A stretch of 64,000 nt of DNA from contig PAJV01000010.1 of the NCBI GenBank assembly GCA_002706765.1, positions 2,380 to 66,379 of the forward strand, in the 5' to 3' direction. Shown in pieces: positions 10,401 through 17,773 of the stretch. Made by a program: the position numbers and the translations under genes. Within the stretch, counting starts at the first letter, position 1. Every line of letters begins with the position of its first letter. Source of the DNA: Gimesia sp. (GTDB lineage: Bacteria > Planctomycetota > Planctomycetia > Planctomycetales > Planctomycetaceae). The notes under the pieces were generated by a model. It saw nothing but the letters and a program-made list of their open reading frames with translations, did no database searches and was not told where the DNA came from.

Positions 10401-10558
10401 CGTCCCTTCAGTTCGGCAGCAGCCTTTTTGGTGAACGTCGTTGCGAGAATACGTGCAGGATCAAGGTCATCAGCGACAGCCGCCGCGACAGTGTTGCAAA
10501 GGTCGAATGTTTTGCCGGAGCCCGCGCCAGCGCGGACGACTTCGAGGATGTTCGTCAT
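7436..10558 (-). CDS. AddA-like UvrD-family helicase-nuclease
   Basis: A 1040-aa superfamily 1 helicase with a C-terminal nuclease, in the AddA/RecB style. The Walker A is AGAGSGKT (residues 10-17), followed by ATTFTKKAAAELKGR (motif Ia). Then come LVLVDEFQDTNPLQ (Walker B), GDSRQAIYGFRDTDP, MTYHGAKGLEW and LLYVGCTRAKQ (motif VI). The end carries a PD-(D/E)XK nuclease: WDGAIDLI, VVVDHKSSP and YVGQLLAYEE. In known AddAB the pair unwinds and trims double-strand DNA ends for RecA loading and destroys foreign linear DNA. The ATG at 10558 overlaps the stop of the AddB-like gene as ATGA, so the two are translationally coupled. It lies inside an island, so it is likely an extra, mobile copy rather than the housekeeping enzyme. 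Confidence 0.85.
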   Translation of the reverse strand: MTNILEVVRAGAGSGKTFDLCNTVAAAVADDLDPARILATTFTKKAAAELKGRVQAKLLEGNGHAYADRLELAAIGTVHGVAHHLIRRYSIEMGLSPRLEVFEEGGNRVLSDLLGGIPLERWEALSSSANRLGVIDLSARILGLLGVKRGNRISDDVFKAQMTRSAKRVCEILAPDGPSANESPINMLFDLADESLAAIEAITTDTQKNTAEAKQKLRSLRSGKGSLWGTYLDAGKIAAGKKSGADACLDELRLHAAEVRRNPALHADVKEFSRLLAEETIALDSQFVAYKTERGLVDFTDLETLLLELLNDETLAKRVSKDYDLVLVDEFQDTNPLQLAIFQGLRALVPRNRWVGDSRQAIYGFRDTDPRLVSEVWDRVPEKDRSTLPDNHRSQKGLVQLVGKLFSPHFDEDPTQNPKKPALSKGVERWLFDSKNNPDEACALGCGIAHLHAEGTAFGDIAILERGNARLKSLAKAFDELGIPYLIESPGLFSTREGELLLAGMRLVANRNDSLAAATVLHLLSDASKATPAWIVDRLKSLAEAPLDDETGRPLFELPWNSNTTIAPLETIDKHSLSPSLVVQQVIEALALPKHVHAWGNSARRCSNLDSAVRHARDYEALAFSGDGSATLNGLILYFEQLAAEEADLRFTPQGHDAVTLMTYHGAKGLEWPVVVLSGLDSDRDPDMWKPVVRSSTFDDDPLLNRELRSWIWPYGESKNFFTGKIDRKADKPLETAALSTLEGIDQGIRESDENLRLLYVGCTRAKQKLVFAHRHGKYKSLSKLSIADDLLDPTQGEGEHGIEGVDTTLVIRHLSHDAVDDFRIETDDHQTWFADNATIGVALSIPRFYSPSSAESMDENFTFECTSLTGESFFPGKVDESSFVMIGDAVHSYLASLPSLATADESIKTAVAERCLSAFSVTGIIPASVLVTSGDRFTAWGEAAYPGATWHAEVAVSGPRDGGGQWDGAIDLIFKLPTGELVVVDHKSSPIRRDSCETKAREYVGQLLAYEEILKGADATVVGKLIHFPLAGVVVSCND

Positions 10559-13242
10559 AAAAGTTGTCTTAAGCCGCATAAATGTTGGTAATCGCAATAC
10601 TTGCAAACCGATTGGCAATCGGTCGACTTCAAGTTCGTTTCAAGCACAATTCGCGTTCCGCTCGGCCAGTCTTTAAGAGTCTGGAGTGGTCTCGCCGATA
10701 CGTGTCCGTCGTCGGTCAGCCATGACTCTGCACCTGATATCGCCAATTCAAACTCACTCCAGACCGCTTGGATACTCGGTCCTTCCACCACCGTTCGGTC
10801 GTCATCGCCATGAACGGGACCACCAGACGGTGTGTAGAACAGTCCATCAGCCAACACCAAATAAGCAACCGCTGGGAATCGCCCCGTTTCTTTCGATCGG
10901 CTGTACGCATACGTTGCAAGCTGAACGGCCTTTCCATCCGCAATCCACTTTTCGTACTTCTTGCCGCCGTACTTGAAATCGATAATGGCTTCCTCCCGAT
11001 CATCGCGTTCGGCGAGACAATCAATCGAGCCAATGAATGGTTTATCAAATGCCTCCCCACGAACTTCAAATTCCAATCCTTTGATGCGATAGCCGCCACT
11101 TTTCAACGTGTTGACCAGTACACGTGTCGCATGAGACAATTCCTTCCGAAGTGTTTGCCGATCGAGATACTTGTCTGGCTGCGCAAAAGGAGCCGCATCA
11201 AGCGGCAAACGTTCATCAAACACTCGCTCAACACGCGCGACGGCATCATCCACCGAAGTCAGTTCATCACCGTTACCAAAGACGTGTTCGAGTACCTTGT
11301 GACAGAAGTTCCCTTTGAGCTGAAAGTCATTGGGCAATTGAGCGATCGAACTGGCGCGCAGCTTCGCCTGATAGTTGAATACCCATTTCAAAGGACACGC
11401 CAACCGATCTTGAAGCTCGGTCGCCGAAACGGTTTCTCGATCCTTCAGCAAATCGATCGGAATATCCCAAATCGGGCGAAGGCCCTGCGGAGCCTGCACT
11501 GGTTTGGATTCAATCGCAAACGTAAATGGCGAGAGCGATGAAACGTCACCCGCTTGGATCAGGATTTCCAGAACTGGCGGATTGTCGCGAGCAGTCTCCG
11601 AAAACGCTGTCCGAATGGCCAGCCAAATTGGGTGCCAGCGCTTCTCAACGTCCTGAGGAAGCAGTACCGCAAGCAATGCATCTTCCACAAAGCACAAACC
11701 ACGAGCCTCGGCAGTACGCATTGAAGTCAAAGCGTGTGTGCCATCATCAATCTGGATATCCGAATCTCCCAGTGCCTCCAACTGGTCCGCTGACCAACGA
11801 CATGCCCTCGCGTCACCTGTACCAAGACCAAGCCAGATCACTCGATGGCAAGAGTCCGTAATCTCGGCAAGCGAACGGACGTGAATGGGGCCAGCGTCAG
11901 CCTGAATGCTGCCGACCGACTCTACCCCTGTCGATAGTGCTTCTTCAAGTAATCGCGACAACTGAGGTTGCGATAGTTCAGTCCCCTGGCTTTCCGCCAA
12001 TTCGCCTAATAAAGCCGCCTGGCCCGCCGCGACATACAACGCGTTGATGAGCAACTTCTGCGGTTTCTCTTGTTCGGCCATCAGCATGGCTCGACTACTG
12101 GCCCACTTCGCCACCAGAGCGCAGCGATCGCGAACCGAACGCGAGGAAATTACAGCGTCGCGTTTGAAGTGATCGCAAAACAACCACGAATCCAATCGTT
12201 CGCGGAGTTTACCCTTGGGATCGTGTTCTTCACTACAAAGTGAATGGAGAGCTTTCTCCCAGGCCCCGCTTCCAAGCCCCGGCTCATTGGTCAAAGCCTC
12301 TGCCAATGCAACTGCCGCACGACGCGGTATCGGGCAGATCGGCAGGGTCAAAAAATCAAGCAGCGATTGCGGATCAACGGGTTCCCAGCAAAGGGTCAAA
12401 CATAGAGGCAATACTTGAAGGACCGGGTGAGCCGGTGAACTGAAGGATGCGCCCATTGTTGGCAATCCATAGCGAGCCAAGCATCCGTCTAATTGCATGG
12501 CGAGACAGTCGTCCTCGCAAACGATGACGGTGCGATTCAGCTCGGCCTTGTTCTCTACTAATGTCGCAGCGACGAACTCAATCGCCGCAGATTGACTCAA
12601 CGTGTGAACGTATCGCAAACTCTCGTCCAGCTCGATCATCTCAATCGCTCCACCCCGAACAATCGACTGAGCCTGATGCAGCGATCTACCTTCAGAACCA
12701 TGCAGGGCAGGTTCGTCGATTGGCTGGACCGTCAAACGTGACAAGACACGTTGCCATCGCACAGGCCATCGATCCGCAGAATCGGCCAATATGCAAACAT
12801 GCTGGGGAAGTATTTGACCGTCATCCAACGCATTCAGGACCGATTGCAATCGGTCCGAAACACTTGGGAAAACAAACCGGTGCCCATCCGCAGCTACCGC
12901 AAGGTCTCGTACTACCTCGGGCAATGTATCGCAGTGCTTCTGATCCCATCCGCTCAGTAGCAATTTGTCACGTCGAGACAACAACTCTGATGCGGTCGCC
13001 CAGCGATCGGTTTGTAAACTTTTTGAAATCACCGAATCAGTAACCTTCTCCAGTGCCGTTGCATACTCCGTCACATGGCTCGCGCGATGTGCTTCGATTG
13101 TCGGTAGACCTAATTGTGTCTCCAGCCAACGCAACAATATCTCCGGACCGCCTCTCACTTCATTGAGTGTCGAAACGCCAAGCTTTGGTCGGAGCGGTCC
13201 TGGAGTGAGCCGAATGACAAGGCGGGTTGGCTGAATCATCAT
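10555..13242 (-). CDS. AddB-like PD-(D/E)XK nuclease subunit
   Basis: An 895-aa partner of the AddA-like protein. The long N-terminal part has the layout of an inactivated helicase: I see no Walker A near the start. The C-terminal third is a RecB-type nuclease with GSIDCL, the catalytic EEAIIDFKYG and VQLATYAYSR. Cysteines typical of the AddB iron-sulphur clamp frame it: RLACPLKW before the domain and CQSVCKYCDYQHLC at the end. It is the first gene of the pair and overlaps the AddA-like gene by ATGA. Upstream lie a degraded XRE gene and a coding scrap. Family call is firm at the AddB/RecB-nuclease level; a role in phage defence is inferred from the island setting. Confidence 0.8.
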   Translation of the reverse strand: MMIQPTRLVIRLTPGPLRPKLGVSTLNEVRGGPEILLRWLETQLGLPTIEAHRASHVTEYATALEKVTDSVISKSLQTDRWATASELLSRRDKLLLSGWDQKHCDTLPEVVRDLAVAADGHRFVFPSVSDRLQSVLNALDDGQILPQHVCILADSADRWPVRWQRVLSRLTVQPIDEPALHGSEGRSLHQAQSIVRGGAIEMIELDESLRYVHTLSQSAAIEFVAATLVENKAELNRTVIVCEDDCLAMQLDGCLARYGLPTMGASFSSPAHPVLQVLPLCLTLCWEPVDPQSLLDFLTLPICPIPRRAAVALAEALTNEPGLGSGAWEKALHSLCSEEHDPKGKLRERLDSWLFCDHFKRDAVISSRSVRDRCALVAKWASSRAMLMAEQEKPQKLLINALYVAAGQAALLGELAESQGTELSQPQLSRLLEEALSTGVESVGSIQADAGPIHVRSLAEITDSCHRVIWLGLGTGDARACRWSADQLEALGDSDIQIDDGTHALTSMRTAEARGLCFVEDALLAVLLPQDVEKRWHPIWLAIRTAFSETARDNPPVLEILIQAGDVSSLSPFTFAIESKPVQAPQGLRPIWDIPIDLLKDRETVSATELQDRLACPLKWVFNYQAKLRASSIAQLPNDFQLKGNFCHKVLEHVFGNGDELTSVDDAVARVERVFDERLPLDAAPFAQPDKYLDRQTLRKELSHATRVLVNTLKSGGYRIKGLEFEVRGEAFDKPFIGSIDCLAERDDREEAIIDFKYGGKKYEKWIADGKAVQLATYAYSRSKETGRFPAVAYLVLADGLFYTPSGGPVHGDDDRTVVEGPSIQAVWSEFELAISGAESWLTDDGHVSARPLQTLKDWPSGTRIVLETNLKSTDCQSVCKYCDYQHLCGLRQLL

Positions 13243-13244
13243 TT

Positions 13245-13400
13245 GGCCCTCGGTGTAAGCATTTCCTGAAGTTTGTCGCGATTTCGTAATCGACGCCCAG
13301 GGCGTCGAAGTGAGCGCGGCCGCAGTCGATCTTGCGGTTCTCGATGTCGCGGCGTTTGTCGCGATCGTGGGTAGGCTTGGCGGTGGCCGGGTGGCATTGT
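13245..13400 (-). pseudogene. Coding scrap, perhaps tail of a helicase or restriction gene
   Basis: Between the AddB-like gene and the XRE pseudogene the minus strand has a protein-like frame without a start (KRRDIENRKIDCGRAHFDAL, then GVDYEIATNF). The composition is like the C-terminal tail of a type III restriction or DEAD-box protein, but I cannot name it with confidence. It runs up to the AddB start in another frame. Confidence 0.3.
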
Positions 13401-13401
13401 A

Positions 13402-13810
13402 CTACCTCTTTGTCGTTCTCTTGAGTCTCTTGAGTGTGCGATACAGGTCGTCCCCATCGTCTAGGGATTTGGGTTGACCACCGCGAAACCGCATCGTCGC
13501 TAGGTCGCGAATTTCATCGTCGGACAATTTTCGGTCGGTCTTCTCCATCCAGTCGCAAAACTCAAGTAACGACTTGCTGATCTCGACCTTCCGGCCATCG
13601 GCTTGGACGGTCGGAAGTCCAAGCAAATCTGCAATGGTCGTCTTCAAGGCATTCGCGATTCTGAGCAGAACGTCGGCGGATGGTTTTTTTCCTCTTTCTC
13701 ATCGTTTTCGAGTTCCCAGATATAGGCCTTCGACACCCCTGCCTGAACGGCCAATTGATCCTGCGTGAGGCCCGCTTGCTGGCTTCCTAGATGCGACGTG
13801 CAAGTGACAT
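13402..13810 (-). pseudogene. XRE regulator gene broken by two frameshifts
   Basis: Reading pieces from three frames gives a typical XRE protein of about 135 aa. The start is MSLARRI (ATG at 13810, with AAGGAG upstream). Next comes AGLTQDQLAVQAGVSKAYIW, ELENDEKEEK, then KPSADVLLRIANALKTTIAD in the third frame, and a C-terminal extension to 13402 (GRKVEISKSLLEFCDWME). One indel lies near 13785-13795. The other lies in a run of seven T (A on the coding strand) at about 13684-13690, read as A_AAA_AAC. The 81-aa frame 13647-13402 may still be translated. It sits upstream of the AddBA-like pair and would have been its natural regulator. Confidence 0.65.
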
Positions 13811-13889
13811 CGCCGACTCCTTGGAGCGTAAATCGATTGGTTGCGAACTTTTTCCATATGGGCAGTCTATCCGATCGAGTTCGTCTCGA

Positions 13890-14109
13890 CAAGATTCCCG
13901 TTCGTTGGGGTTGAACTCTCTGGCAATTCCAGTATATTCGTTGCACCCGACGCAGGCCGATGCGATTGCGACCGGTAAGCAACTCGCGAAGCAAGAAAAG
14001 CACGAAACAAGAAAAGACGGAATTGGTCATTCACCGGCCGAACGGCCAGATTCGAGATTCGGACAGCTACGCCAACGATCCGAATCCGCCGAAGGATAAG
14101 AAGCATTAA
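13890..14109 (+). pseudogene. Degraded DUF2188 protein gene
   Basis: Pieces in different plus-strand frames match the DUF2188 pattern. These are VGVELSGNSSI, then HPTQADAIATGKQLAKQ, then ELVIHRPNGQIRDSDSY with NDPNPPK before a TAA at 14107-14109. DUF2188 proteins are small, of unknown function, with a conserved 'D-x-Y-x-N-D-P-x-P-P' end, which is visible here. At least two frameshifts are needed to join the pieces, so the gene is dead. Confidence 0.6.
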
Positions 14110-14233
14110 GAATGCTGCCGTCGCGTCGAGGGAATGAACTGATTGAATGGCAGACAGCGTCCCACTGAGTTCCGGCGTTTGTTACGTTAATGCCAGATCG
14201 ATATATAGATAAGACTTCAGGAGACCGCGAAGT

Positions 14234-16876
14234 ATGCCACCTAAGTCTAAAGCCCACAATGGCATTCACGATGACGTACTTGCTTGGTCGCAGGACTTAC
14301 CCGATTGGCAACGTGACGGACTTCGTCGGATCATCGAAAAGGGGAATCTGACCGCCATCGACGTTGATGAATTGAAGGCAGCCTGTCGTGCTTCCCACGG
14401 TCTGAGTGAAGAGAGCGTGCCCGAACTCGAACCGCTTACCTCCGAGCACCTGCCGACCGGAGCGGATGCATCCCGCAAGGTAACGCTTTGTTCCGTCTCG
14501 GATGCGGAGAATGTGAATGCGATTGACTCCAAGCAGTCGCTGCCATTCGCCCCCAGCGGGTTGACGGTCATTTTCGGCTACAACGGCTCGGGCAAGAGCG
14601 GCTATGGACGAGTGCTTCGTCGGGCCTGCAGGGCACGAAGCAAGGGAGGCGCAATCTTACCAAACGTGTTGCATGATTCGGCCAATGGCCCTGCGAGTGC
14701 CGTGATTACGTACGCCGTGGATGACGTCGAGCAACCGTCGGAGCGATGGATCGATGGGCAGCGCGCGGTTGACCTGCTGGGATCAGTCAGCTTTTTCGAT
14801 TCCGATTGCGCGTCTGTTCACGTTCGCGGGAAGAACGACATCGCCTTCACACCCTTCGGTCTTGATGTGTTGCCATCCCTGGCCACGGGATGCAAAGCGA
14901 TCCAGGAGAAACTCGACTCAGAGAGAAAGCAGCTTGAAGCGAACAGCCCGCAGTTTCTCAAGTCAACTCACGTGACAGGCTCCAATAAAGTTGGAGTCAT
15001 GCTCCGTGGATTGAAATCGACAACATCCGTCGAGGGGCTCGACTTGCTGGCATCGCTCAGCGACGCGGAATTGCAAAAACTCAAGGATATCCCGGTTCAA
15101 TTGGCGGCTGACCCGCAGAAACTGGCAAAGGAACTGAGAACGCGAGCCGGACGCATCGAATCCCTTCGTGCTTCACTCCAAGCGGCGACGGAAGCACTGT
15201 CCGACGAAGCGGTCGTCGCGATAAAGACTCTGGCCGAGGATTCGACAACAAAAGCAAAAGCAGCGCAAGTGGCGGCTCAAACAAACTTCGCCGATGATCC
15301 GTTGACGAAGATCGGCGAGCCGGTCTGGCGTCAACTGTGGGAAGCGGCACGAAAATACTCCGCCGTCTCGTTCCCCGACGGGGACTTTCCCGTTACAGAT
15401 AGTGAAGATGCTGTTTGCGTGTTGTGCCAACAGCCACTTCAGGACGACGCCAAGGATCGCCTCAGTAGGTTCGAGCAGTTCGTGCGCGATGACAGTGCCC
15501 GTCAAGCCACGACGGCAAAGGATGCTATTCAGAAAGCCGTGCAGAAGGTCAGAGAACTTGGAATACTTGGCGATGCCCTGCGTGAGCAGTTGAAGGATGT
15601 GGAATCGAGCGGCAAAGACCTACTGCCTTCGGTACGGCAACAACTTGCAACACTGATACGAAGGTTACGCGCAATCGCACAAGCAAACGAATCCGGAATA
15701 TGGACATTTGCCATTCCCGGCCCGCTCGGTGAAGTCAATGAAAAACTTTCAGCACTGGTATCGTCCACCCAAAAACAAGCGACAGACGTCGAAAAATCGG
15801 CAGACCTGGCGGAACGACAGCGTCTTGAAAATGATCTGGCAGAACTGAAGGCACGCGAGTGGCTGGCTACGGTACTTGGGGATGTGAAAGAGCATGTGGA
15901 CCGGTTGGCTCAGGTGGAATGCCTGAAGAAGGCAAGTAAGGAAACTCGCACCAATAGCATCACGGCCAAGAGCAAAGAACTGGCTAAAGAGTACGTTACC
16001 GATCATTTGCGTGATGCATTCGCCACTGAAGTCAAAAAGATGCAGCAAGGCGTTCGGCGATTGAATGTTGAATTGGTCGCCACTGCTGGGGAGTTCGGTT
16101 CATCGTACTATCGTGTCCAACTGGTCGGCGCGAGCAAAGCAGATATCGGAACCGTTGTGTCCGAGGGAGAACATCGTTGTATTGCGCTCGCGGGTTTTCT
16201 GTCTGAATTGGCAACTGAGCCATGCAAATCGACCGTAGTTTTTGATGACCCCGTAACGTCCCTCGATCATCATTGGCGAAGTTGCTTCGCCAATCGACTG
16301 ATCGCAGAAGCTGCCGAACGACAGGTTGTCGTGTTCACGCACGACATTGTGTTCTTGCACGACTTGTTCGGTGGGGCGGAACAGAATGACGTTCCGATTG
16401 TCCTGCAACGTGTGCAATCGAACCGAGATAGCTGCGGATTTGTTAACGACGGGCTGCCATGGATTGCACAGAAGACGTTACCACGAATTGACGAATTGGA
16501 GAAACGTACAAGAGCTACGCGAAGTTACTTCGATGCTCACAACGATGACGAGTATGAAAAGGCTATCTGTGCGGTATACAGCGACCTGCGAGCTACGGTT
16601 GAACGTGCCGTCGAGGAAAAGTTCTTTCTCGGCATCGTCACACGTCATCAGGACTACATCAGTCTCGGCAATCTGAAGAAGGTCACTGCAATCACCATAG
16701 ACCATTGTGAACGGCTACAGAAGCTGTTCAAACGGTGCTGCGACATCACGTCTGCCCATGACCGATCATCACTACGGAATTTTGGTGTGCCAACGCCTGA
16801 TAATGCCATCAACGACGTCGCTGAGCTACGAGCAATCGTGGATGATGTGAAAGATAAACAGAAGGCCGTTTTATAG
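14234..16876 (+). CDS. Zinc-hook ABC ATPase, RloC/PrrC-like
   Basis: An 880-aa ABC-type ATPase with the two halves of the nucleotide-binding domain separated by a long coiled-coil. Walker A is GYNGSGKS (115-122). A CVLC pair at Cys395 and Cys398 lies at the middle of the coil, like a Rad50 zinc hook. The signature loop is SEGEHRCIAL, Walker B is VVFDDPVTSLD and the switch His is in VVFTHDI. The C-terminal domain holds LRATVERAVEE (Arg786, Glu790) and His824. This spacing recalls the Arg-x3-Glu...His triad of the PrrC/RloC anticodon nucleases, but I cannot prove homology. Such ATPases often accompany restriction systems. The ATG has AGGAG ten bases upstream. It points away from the AddBA-like pair and could be a separate system or a third component. 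Confidence 0.7.
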   Translation: MPPKSKAHNGIHDDVLAWSQDLPDWQRDGLRRIIEKGNLTAIDVDELKAACRASHGLSEESVPELEPLTSEHLPTGADASRKVTLCSVSDAENVNAIDSKQSLPFAPSGLTVIFGYNGSGKSGYGRVLRRACRARSKGGAILPNVLHDSANGPASAVITYAVDDVEQPSERWIDGQRAVDLLGSVSFFDSDCASVHVRGKNDIAFTPFGLDVLPSLATGCKAIQEKLDSERKQLEANSPQFLKSTHVTGSNKVGVMLRGLKSTTSVEGLDLLASLSDAELQKLKDIPVQLAADPQKLAKELRTRAGRIESLRASLQAATEALSDEAVVAIKTLAEDSTTKAKAAQVAAQTNFADDPLTKIGEPVWRQLWEAARKYSAVSFPDGDFPVTDSEDAVCVLCQQPLQDDAKDRLSRFEQFVRDDSARQATTAKDAIQKAVQKVRELGILGDALREQLKDVESSGKDLLPSVRQQLATLIRRLRAIAQANESGIWTFAIPGPLGEVNEKLSALVSSTQKQATDVEKSADLAERQRLENDLAELKAREWLATVLGDVKEHVDRLAQVECLKKASKETRTNSITAKSKELAKEYVTDHLRDAFATEVKKMQQGVRRLNVELVATAGEFGSSYYRVQLVGASKADIGTVVSEGEHRCIALAGFLSELATEPCKSTVVFDDPVTSLDHHWRSCFANRLIAEAAERQVVVFTHDIVFLHDLFGGAEQNDVPIVLQRVQSNRDSCGFVNDGLPWIAQKTLPRIDELEKRTRATRSYFDAHNDDEYEKAICAVYSDLRATVERAVEEKFFLGIVTRHQDYISLGNLKKVTAITIDHCERLQKLFKRCCDITSAHDRSSLRNFGVPTPDNAINDVAELRAIVDDVKDKQKAVL

Positions 16877-17230
16877 TCAAAACACCCCGCATCCGATGAT
16901 ACGGGGGTGCCTGAGCGCCATCGGGACAAGTCGAGTCATTCAGAAACCAGTAGCCGCCGAGTTCGAAGCCGGTGCAACAGCACCAGGCCGTACCGGTGAG
17001 CTTTCGAGCCAGTTCCTTGGTGGACTCGGCCGGGCTGACGCACCATGTTCGTCTACGGTGCAGCATCGGCCTCCTCTTTCTGCTTCGCGATCACTTTGAC
17101 GTGCGTTCTGGCGTGTTTGACGATGGCATGCGTCATCGCGACGTGCCAGATTTGGCCGAGCTTCCACGGTCCGATTGTCTTGGACGAATACCATCCCGTA
17201 CAGAATTCGCCTGACACCCTCATTGATTAA
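16877..17230 (-). pseudogene. Coding remnants of unknown small genes
   Basis: Two protein-like minus-strand frames lack starts. The first (about 17210-17056) reads IGPWKLGQIWHVAMTHAIVK and ends KEEADAAP with a stop. The second follows (about 17050-16900) and reads STKELARKLTGTAWCCCTGF with ELGGYWFLNDS. I do not recognise either family. Both look like truncated pieces of small island genes, cut off by the end of the ATPase gene. Weak plus-strand ORFs here are shadows. Confidence 0.35.
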
Positions 17231-17268
17231 TGACTCGGTACTACCAGATTTCATATCAGACAGTGAAC

Positions 17269-17730
17269 TCATCCAATAGCTTTAAGCTCCGCCACGAATG
17301 GGCTCATCGCTTTCTCCAGACGAATCATTGCATCAACCATCTTTTCAATTGTCTGCTGCCATTCCGATTCGTCATCCCGATAGCCGCCATTTAGTTCGAG
17401 TAAAATTCGGCTAGCTTTAAGATCATTCAATCGCCTCCATTCCAGCGGTTCACCAAAGACGACTTCAATCTGATCTTTATGGGAATATAACGTATCAAAG
17501 ATCTTTTATTTTCCGCCTTACACCCCGCGCCACGATCGATATACAGATCGACGATCGAAGTATGCTGCGTCACCTTGTAAGTATAGGCCAGCCCCCGTAA
17601 GCCGGAGCCCGTTCCGATCCAGTGGTATTCCGAACCGCTGCAGATCATTCCGCTCCTTGACCCCCGCTTTGGCATAAGAGGTCTCTTTCAGTTCCCGCAG
17701 GGAATCGGATGTGATTTCATAAATGGCCAT
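17269..17730 (-). pseudogene. Decayed DUF4268 / NucS-like nuclease gene
   Basis: The start is a clean N-terminus (MAIYEITSDSLRELKETSYA, then KAGVKERNDLQ), typical of proteins that begin with a NucS-like nuclease. The nuclease core is then missing. The rest, in other frames, is a DUF4268 domain: IGTGSGLRGLAY, VDLYIDRG and FGEPLEWRRLNDLKASRI, ending at TGA 17269-17271. An internal deletion and at least two frameshifts make it inactive. It lies 44 bases downstream of an intact NucS-like gene in the same direction. Confidence 0.6.
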
Positions 17731-17773
17731 GTTGTTCTTCCTGGTGATTAACTCGCCTGGTAACTGGACAATT

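Noticed and set aside
10768-11541. 257-aa plus-strand ORF
   Set aside because: Antisense to the AddB-like nuclease domain; no motif or ribosome site.
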